Shown piece by piece: positions 15,103 to 21,672 of a stretch of 21,672 bases of DNA (position 1 is the first letter of the stretch; each line of letters begins with the position of its first letter). Location: NCBI GenBank assembly GCA_035711465.1, contig DASTCC010000408.1, positions 1-21,672 of the forward strand, read 5' to 3'. A model generated the notes under the pieces. The model saw only the letters and a list, made by a program, of their open reading frames with translations. It was not told the origin of the DNA and did no database searches. Source of the stretch: DASTCC01 sp035711465. GTDB taxonomy: Bacteria > Acidobacteriota > Vicinamibacteria > Vicinamibacterales > SCN-69-37. A program made the position numbers and the translations under genes.

Positions 15103-15868
15103 CTAATACAGCAGCACAATCAGCAGCTTGGTGACCAGGAAGTCGACGGCGAGCACGGCCACCGAGCCGGCGACGACCGCTTTAGTCGTGGCGCGGCCGA
15201 CGCCCTGGGTGCCGCCGCGGGTCCGCAGGCCGACGTGGCAGCCGATCGTCACCAGCACGAAGCCGAGGACGAACGGCTTGATGATGCCCATCCAGAGATC
15301 CTGCAGATACAGGCCGGCGACGACGTTGTTCCAGTAGACCGAGCCGGCGACCTTCAGCTGGGTGCGCGAGATGATGTCCGCGCCGACCATGCCGACGCCG
15401 TCGGCGATCACCGTCAGGATCGGCACCATCAGCGTCCCGGCGAGCACGCGCGGCACGACGAGCTTGCGAATCGGGTCGGTGCCGAGCGATCGCAGCGCGG
15501 CGATCTGCTCGGTCACCATCATCGAGCCGAGCTCGGCGGCGATACCCGATCCGACGCGTCCGGTCACCATCAGCGCCGTGAGCACCGGGCCGAGCTCCTT
15601 GACCATCGAGGCGCTGACGAGCCGGCCGACCATCGAACGCGCGCCGAACTGATCGAGCGTCAGGCCCGACTGCAGCGCCAGCACCATGCCGGTGAACGTG
15701 CCGGTCAGGAGCACGACGGTCAGCGAGCCCAGACCGATCGCGTCGAACTGCTCGATGATGTCGCGGCGGTAAATCGGGCGCGACACGACCGCGCGGCCGA
15801 CCTGGCCGAGCAGTCTCAGATATTCCTGAACCTCGAGAAGCGCGTTCTTGACGAACGCGGTCACCACG

Positions 15869-15876
<8 letters not shown>
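15103..15876 (-). CDS. mlaE: MlaE-type MCE transporter permease
   Basis: A 257-aa integral membrane permease of the MlaE family, with about five to six hydrophobic segments. Conserved stretches are GTFTGMVLALQSGLTLDQFGA, ELGPVLTALMVTGRVGSGIAAELGSM, VTEQIAALRSLGTDPIRKLVVPR and GCHVGLRTRGGTQGVGRATTKAVV. It forms the transmembrane core that passes phospholipids to or from MlaD. The GTG start at 15876 overlaps the uvrB end by 8 nt, so its translation is coupled to uvrB. No mlaB or mlaC homologue lies in the window. Confidence 0.96.
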
Positions 15877-17896
<2,020 letters not shown>

Positions 17897-17954
17897 GGAC
17901 GGCACGATTTCAAACCATCCATGGTACTACGAACCCCGGAGCGGCCGGGCCGCG

Positions 17955-18884
17955 CTACCAGCCGGGAGCGGACTTGGGCGCCAGGTAGCCGGAACGCGTG
18001 CGGACCTTCATGTTCTTGAGGTCGGGCCGCGTCAGGCGGACTTCGACCTTGCGGTAGCGTCCGTCGGTTTTCGGATTCGTCGAGGCGTAGCCCAGCGTGT
18101 AGCGGGCCGCCAGCTCGGCGCGGATCTTGTCGTAGACCTGATCCATCTCCGCCGGCGAGGTTGGGAAGAACGCCTCGCCGCCGGTCTCCTTGGTGATCTG
18201 ATTCACTTTCATCTGCTGCGGGATGCGCACGTTGCTGAGTTGATTGTCGAGATAGCCGACCGCGTAGACGATGACGTTCGCCAGCCGCAGCAGCTCCTGC
18301 AGCCGGCCGTAGGTCATCGAGCTCGTCGAGTCGCCGCCATCGGTGTGCATCAGCACGACGTGCTGTCCCGATCGGTCCAGCGTCGATTCCAGATAGGTGC
18401 CGAGCGCGTCGTAGAGCGACGTCCCGCCCTTGGCCTTGCCGGCCCGGATGCGCGCGAAGAGCTGCGGATAGCTCGGCGGCTCGAAGCGGCCGAGGCGGAC
18501 GGCCGAATCGAAGTCGATGAAGGTGACGTCGACGGCTTCCTCGAACTGATCGACGAAGCGCACGGCGGCGCCGGCCGCGGTCCGCAGATCCTTCTCCATG
18601 CTCTCGCTGCTGTCGAGCAGCAGGCCGAGATGAACCGGCAGCGCATCGCCCTCCGCGCCCTGCACGAAGTACTCGATGCTCTGCGGTTTGCCGTCCTCGA
18701 GAACCTGAAAGTCCGTGGGCTCGAGACCCGAGATCAACTTGCCGTCCTTGCCGGTAACGATGACGGGAAGGTGGACGAGACTGACGCCGGCGCGGAACTG
18801 CTGCTGCGCGGTTACAGATGTAACCGCCACGGCCACGGCCGTCAGCACGGCCATGGCCGCCGGTCGCAGGGGCGGCAGGGGCAT
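17955..18884 (-). CDS. secreted VWA-domain protein (VWFA-related Acidobacterial type)
   Basis: A 309-aa exported protein. The signal peptide spans about residues 1-26 (PAAMAVLTAVAVAVTSVTA). A short beta region follows (VSLVHLPVIVTGKDGKLISG, LEPTDFQVLEDGKPQSIEYF), typical of the Acidobacterial VWFA-related family. The VWA domain (about 83-270) has a complete MIDAS: D91-S93-S95 (DSSES), T155 (GGTSLYDAL) and D182 (HTDGGD). Metal-dependent protein binding is expected; partners are unknown. TAGAAT 9 nt before ATG 18884 and no Shine-Dalgarno suggest a leaderless mRNA. A 20-bp perfect palindrome lies within the signal-peptide codons. It diverges from the DHH gene. Confidence 0.9.
   Translation of the reverse strand: MPLPPLRPAAMAVLTAVAVAVTSVTAQQQFRAGVSLVHLPVIVTGKDGKLISGLEPTDFQVLEDGKPQSIEYFVQGAEGDALPVHLGLLLDSSESMEKDLRTAAGAAVRFVDQFEEAVDVTFIDFDSAVRLGRFEPPSYPQLFARIRAGKAKGGTSLYDALGTYLESTLDRSGQHVVLMHTDGGDSTSSMTYGRLQELLRLANVIVYAVGYLDNQLSNVRIPQQMKVNQITKETGGEAFFPTSPAEMDQVYDKIRAELAARYTLGYASTNPKTDGRYRKVEVRLTRPDLKNMKVRTRSGYLAPKSAPGW
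18808..18827. promoter_or_regulatory. 20-bp perfect palindrome, candidate BlaI/CopY-type operator
   Basis: GCGGTTACA-GA-TGTAACCGC has 9-bp perfect arms. The core TACA-N2-TGTA matches the known binding dyad of BlaI/MecI/CopY-family repressors. It lies 57-76 nt inside the VWA gene, within the signal-peptide codons, downstream of the predicted promoter. Confidence 0.45.
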
Positions 18885-18893
18885 CCCGAGCGC

Positions 18894-18899
18894 ATTCTA
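18894..18899 (-). promoter_or_regulatory. -10 box of the VWA gene
   Basis: TAGAAT on the reverse strand, 9 nt before ATG 18884. Transcription should begin within 2-3 nt of the start codon. Confidence 0.55.
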
Positions 18900-18960
18900 A
18901 CGCAGCCGCGGCGAAGCGGCACGTCTTAATGGCGCCCCGGCGCGCGCCAGGGTCTTCCTC

Positions 18961-18966
18961 TATAAT
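18961..18966 (+). promoter_or_regulatory. -10 box of the DHH phosphoesterase gene
   Basis: Consensus TATAAT, 8 nt before GTG 18975, with no Shine-Dalgarno between, so the mRNA is likely leaderless. No clear -35 is seen in the GC-rich sequence upstream. Confidence 0.6.
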
Positions 18967-18974
18967 CACCGGCT

Positions 18975-20402
18975 GTGCGTGCACTGGCCGTCTGCCAGGA
19001 CGAGCTGGTCATCAGAACCCTGCATCGGGTCCTGTCGGGCACTTTCGAGATCGAGTTCATCGTCGAAAGCCGTCCGCTGGCTCGGCGTCTCGTCGACGAC
19101 GGGGTATCGGCGACCGTAGCTGACCCGAAGCGCGTCGACTCCTACGTGCGCGCCGATCTCACGCCCACCACCTGCGTCATCATCGAAGACTCCGGCAAGC
19201 GCCATCTGAAGAAGATCGCCACCGCGATCCGCGACGCCGGCGGCAGCCTGCTCTACGTGCTCCACGTCGGCGACGGCGCCGATCGCAGGCGCGGCGAGGA
19301 CCTGCGTGCCGTCGTCCCCGAACTGACGCATCTGGATCTGGCGGAGCTGCTGTCGTCGCCGCTCACGACCGAGCTCGGACGCTCGCTGACGCGGGCGCGC
19401 GTGCAGCAGTACCAGCGCTACTTCGCCGATGCCGACCGGGTGCTGATCCTGCTCCACAACGAACCCGATCCCGACGCCCTCGCGGCGGGCCTGGCGCTTC
19501 GGAACGTGCTGCGGCGAACGCGCACGACGGCCATCATCGGCGCGATGCGCGGCGTGACCCGGCCAGAGAACGTCCGCATGGCCGACCTGCTCGACATCCA
19601 GGTCGAAACGGTGACCGCCGACGAGTTCGCCAGCTTCGACCGCATCGCGACCGTGGACGTCCAGCCGCACTACTTCGGCGGCCTGCTGCCCAAGGTCGAT
19701 CTCGTCGTCGATCATCACCCCGAGCAGCCGGGGTACACCGCGATCTTCAAGGACATCCGCGCCGACTACGGCTCGACCTGCACGATCCTGACCGAGCACC
19801 TGCGCGCCGTCGATGTCAATATCTCGGAGCGCACCGCGACCGCGATGCTCTACGCGATCAAGTCGGACACGCTGTTCTTCGCGCGGCAGACGAATCGCGT
19901 CGATCTCGAGGCGTTCTCGTTTCTCTATCCGCTCGCCGATCCGGCGCTGATTCGAAAGATGGAGGGCGCCGACCTGACCGTCGAGCGTCTCGAGCACGTC
20001 ACCCGCGCGCTCTCGACCAGCCGGCTTCGGCACCAGGTGTTCTCGGCGTTCCTCGGCGAGACGACCCGCGAGGACTTCATTCCCTACACGGCGGACTTCC
20101 TGCTGCAGCTCGAGGACGTCCGCTGGTCGATCGTCTCCGGCATCGTCGGCGGTCAGCTGATCGTCAGCGTCCGCAACCTGGGCTACTCGCGCAACGCCGG
20201 CGAGTTCGTGAAAGGCAACTTCGGGGACATCGGCAGCGCCGGCGGCCATCGCGCCATGGCCAAGGCGGTGGTGCCGGTCGACCGGTTCCGCGCCAAGTTC
20301 GGCGACCTCTCGGGCATCGGCATCGCGTCGCGCATCGGCGAGCTGGCGGAGCTGTTCCTCGCGGACAAGAAGCCCGAGTATTCGCACGAGAAGGGGTCGT
20401 AG
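18975..20402 (+). CDS. DHH-family phosphoesterase with N-terminal Rossmann-like (TrkA-N-type) domain
   Basis: A 475-aa soluble protein. Residues 1-125 alternate beta strands and helices like a TrkA-N/RCK nucleotide-binding domain (RALAVCQDELVIRTLHRVL, CVIIEDSGKRHLKKIATAI). The DHH domain follows: HNEPDPDALAAG (161-172), D228 (TVDVQPHYF), DHHPEQ (246-251) and D298 (IKSDTLFF). The C-terminal DHHA1-like part ends with GSAGGHRAMAKA (420-431). Related enzymes hydrolyse short oligonucleotides, pAp or cyclic dinucleotides with Mn; the substrate here is not determined. GTG 18975 lies 8 nt after a TATAAT box, which supports a leaderless start. It diverges from the VWA gene. Confidence 0.9.
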   Translation: MRALAVCQDELVIRTLHRVLSGTFEIEFIVESRPLARRLVDDGVSATVADPKRVDSYVRADLTPTTCVIIEDSGKRHLKKIATAIRDAGGSLLYVLHVGDGADRRRGEDLRAVVPELTHLDLAELLSSPLTTELGRSLTRARVQQYQRYFADADRVLILLHNEPDPDALAAGLALRNVLRRTRTTAIIGAMRGVTRPENVRMADLLDIQVETVTADEFASFDRIATVDVQPHYFGGLLPKVDLVVDHHPEQPGYTAIFKDIRADYGSTCTILTEHLRAVDVNISERTATAMLYAIKSDTLFFARQTNRVDLEAFSFLYPLADPALIRKMEGADLTVERLEHVTRALSTSRLRHQVFSAFLGETTREDFIPYTADFLLQLEDVRWSIVSGIVGGQLIVSVRNLGYSRNAGEFVKGNFGDIGSAGGHRAMAKAVVPVDRFRAKFGDLSGIGIASRIGELAELFLADKKPEYSHEKGS

Positions 20403-20403
20403 A

Positions 20404-20474
20404 CGGGCTTCGGGTTTCGGGCGGCGGGAGAACCGTCTGCAGCCCGCAGCCGGTAGCCCGCAGCCCGCCGCCGG
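20404..20474. repeat. heptamer repeats with G3N4 (G-quadruplex-type) pattern between convergent genes
   Basis: From 20405 the plus strand has GGG at 20405, 20412, 20419 and 20426, an exact 7-nt period with 4-nt loops. From 20440 there are about five imperfect CAGCCCG units (20440-20474), which are CGGGCTG on the other strand, so the two arrays are inverted relative to each other. They lie between the stop of the DHH gene and the stop of the PLP enzyme gene and may fold into a terminator-like hairpin or G-quadruplexes. Confidence 0.75.
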
Positions 20475-20483
20475 CAGTCACTG

Positions 20484-21653
20484 TCAGCGTCCGAGCGCCT
20501 GATCTATGTCTCCGATCAGATCCTCCACGTGCTCGAGCCCGATTGACAGCCTGACCATGCCTCGGGACACGCCGGCCGCCGCCAGTTGCTCGTCCGAGAG
20601 ACCGTACTGCGACGTCAGCACAGGCAGGCTGCAGAGGCTCTCGGTGCCGCCGAGGCTGGCGGCACGCTGGATGATCTGCAGCTTGTCGAAGAACCGGCAG
20701 GCGGCGTCGTAGCCGCCTTTCAGATCGGCGCACACCATGCCGCCGAAGCCGCGCATCTGCCTGGTGGCGATCGCGTGATCCGGGTGCGACGGCAGTCCTG
20801 GATAGAACACGCGGCCGACCCGCGGGTCGGATTCCAGCCACTCGGCGACGCGGCGCGCGTTGTCGTTGTGTCGCGCCATGCGGACGCCGAGCGTCTTCAT
20901 GCCGCGGGCGAGCGCGTATGCCGACGCCGGCTCGAGCACGCCGCCGAACAGCTTGCGCGCCGGCTGCAGCCGCTCAATCAAGGCGGCGCTGCCGACGAGC
21001 GCGCCGGCGGTGACGTCCGAGTGCCCGTTGAGATACTTGGTCGCCGAGTGCATCACCAGGTCGACGCCGAGCGCCAGCGGCTGCTGATTGATCGGGCTTG
21101 CGAAGGTGTTGTCGATCGCGGCAATCACGCCGGCGGCGCGGCACGCACTGGCGACACGTGCGACGTCCACGCAACGCAACGTCGGATTGATCGGCGATTC
21201 GAACCAGACGATCTTCGTCGCCGGCCCGCAGAGCCGTTCCGGCGCGGCCAGGTCGTCGAGCGACGCGTAGCGCGCGCGGACGCCGAAGCGCTCGAGGAAG
21301 TTCGAGATCACCTGCAGCGTGCCGCCGTAGATCGCCGAGCTGCAGACGACTTCGTCGCCGGCCGAGAGCAGCCCGAACAACGCCGTCGCCGTCGCCGCCA
21401 TGCCCGACGACGTGATCATCGCGGCCTCGGCGCCTTCGAGCACCGCGAGCTTGGCTTCCGCGGCCTGCACGGTCGGATTCGCATAGCGCGAGTAGATGTA
21501 CTTCCCCGACTGGCCTCGCTGGTACGCCTCGAGCTCGGCCGCGCTGGCAAACAGGAACGTCGTCGCCGAATAGATCGGCGTCGTCAGCGGCGCGGCGTCG
21601 CCGCGAGCGCCTTCGCCGCTGTGGAGCACATCGGTGTCCGGATGCTTCTTCAT
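20484..21653 (-). CDS. Cys/Met-metabolism PLP-dependent enzyme (trans-sulfuration family)
   Basis: A 389-aa PLP enzyme of the cystathionine gamma-synthase / gamma-lyase / methionine gamma-lyase / O-acetylhomoserine sulfhydrylase family. Visible are TTPIYSATTF, KYIYSRYANPT (Y54, R56 for phosphate binding), SSGMAAT, SAIYGGT (Y109 stacking on PLP), AIDNTFASP (D181), the Schiff-base lysine K206 in HSATKYLNGHSD, and the C-terminal SLGGTESL and SIGLEH. The family fold is certain, but the reaction (synthase or lyase) cannot be read from the sequence. ATG 21653 is the natural N-terminus, with a GGGGAG site just upstream near the window edge. It converges with the DHH gene. Confidence 0.94.
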   Translation of the reverse strand: MKKHPDTDVLHSGEGARGDAAPLTTPIYSATTFLFASAAELEAYQRGQSGKYIYSRYANPTVQAAEAKLAVLEGAEAAMITSSGMAATATALFGLLSAGDEVVCSSAIYGGTLQVISNFLERFGVRARYASLDDLAAPERLCGPATKIVWFESPINPTLRCVDVARVASACRAAGVIAAIDNTFASPINQQPLALGVDLVMHSATKYLNGHSDVTAGALVGSAALIERLQPARKLFGGVLEPASAYALARGMKTLGVRMARHNDNARRVAEWLESDPRVGRVFYPGLPSHPDHAIATRQMRGFGGMVCADLKGGYDAACRFFDKLQIIQRAASLGGTESLCSLPVLTSQYGLSDEQLAAAGVSRGMVRLSIGLEHVEDLIGDIDQALGR

Positions 21654-21672
21654 AGCGCGGTGCGCTCCCCTG

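Noticed and set aside
20405..20474. CRISPR array
   Set aside because: The units are 7 nt without spacers of regular length, so this is a simple heptamer repeat.

Overview
The window is about 21.7 kb of GC-rich bacterial chromosome. The gene content suggests an acidobacterium, probably of the Vicinamibacteria type. The pointers are a secreted VWA protein of the kind described as the VWFA-related Acidobacterial domain, a large Ser/Thr kinase fused to a TolB-like and TPR region, a secreted PQQ-type propeller, and a uvrB gene leading into an mlaEFD operon with YtxH and DUF948-like genes. This placement is inference from gene families only. No stretch longer than 300 bases lacks a gene.

Layout. 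1-4300: a partial, apparently exported MtaD-like amidohydrolase (-) diverges from upp (+), which overlaps a short citrate synthase/citryl-CoA lyase-like gene; a secreted beta-propeller gene converges on it. 4300-7402: a divergent control region with a consensus -35 and a palindrome, then a 947-aa membrane Ser/Thr kinase. 7494-11681: an accessory-looking stretch with an AraC regulator, an ABM-domain monooxygenase and a conserved hypothetical gene, an ltrA-like membrane gene with an apparent frameshift, a 91-bp rearranged copy of the end of the citrate synthase-like gene, an unrecognised gene (-), and a membrane zinc-ribbon gene that runs into tRNA-Val(CAC). 11797-17896 (-): a secreted hypothetical gene downstream of a tight operon uvrB-mlaE-mlaF-mlaD-ytxH-DUF948. 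17955-18884 (-): the VWA protein, divergent from a Rossmann-DHH phosphoesterase at 18975-20402. 20404-20474: heptamer repeats with a G-quadruplex-type pattern. 20484-21653 (-): a Cys/Met-metabolism PLP enzyme.

How the genes work together. MlaE, MlaF and MlaD form the inner-membrane core of an MCE lipid transporter; MlaD carries five exact 34-residue repeats after its MCE domain. Translational overlaps (uvrB/mlaE, ytxH/DUF948, upp/citrate synthase-like, araC/ABM) indicate coupled expression.

Most transcription-unit starts have a TANNNT-type -10 box only 6-17 nt before the start codon and usually no Shine-Dalgarno, whereas operon-internal genes have clear GGAGG-type sites. This suggests widespread leaderless or very short-leader mRNAs.

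The best leads are the citrate synthase-derived 91-bp fragment, the G3N4 heptamer array, the 20-bp TACA-N2-TGTA palindrome inside the VWA gene, the leaderless promoter pattern and the MlaD repeats. I saw no clear new defence or biosynthetic system, no CRISPR array and no transposase.
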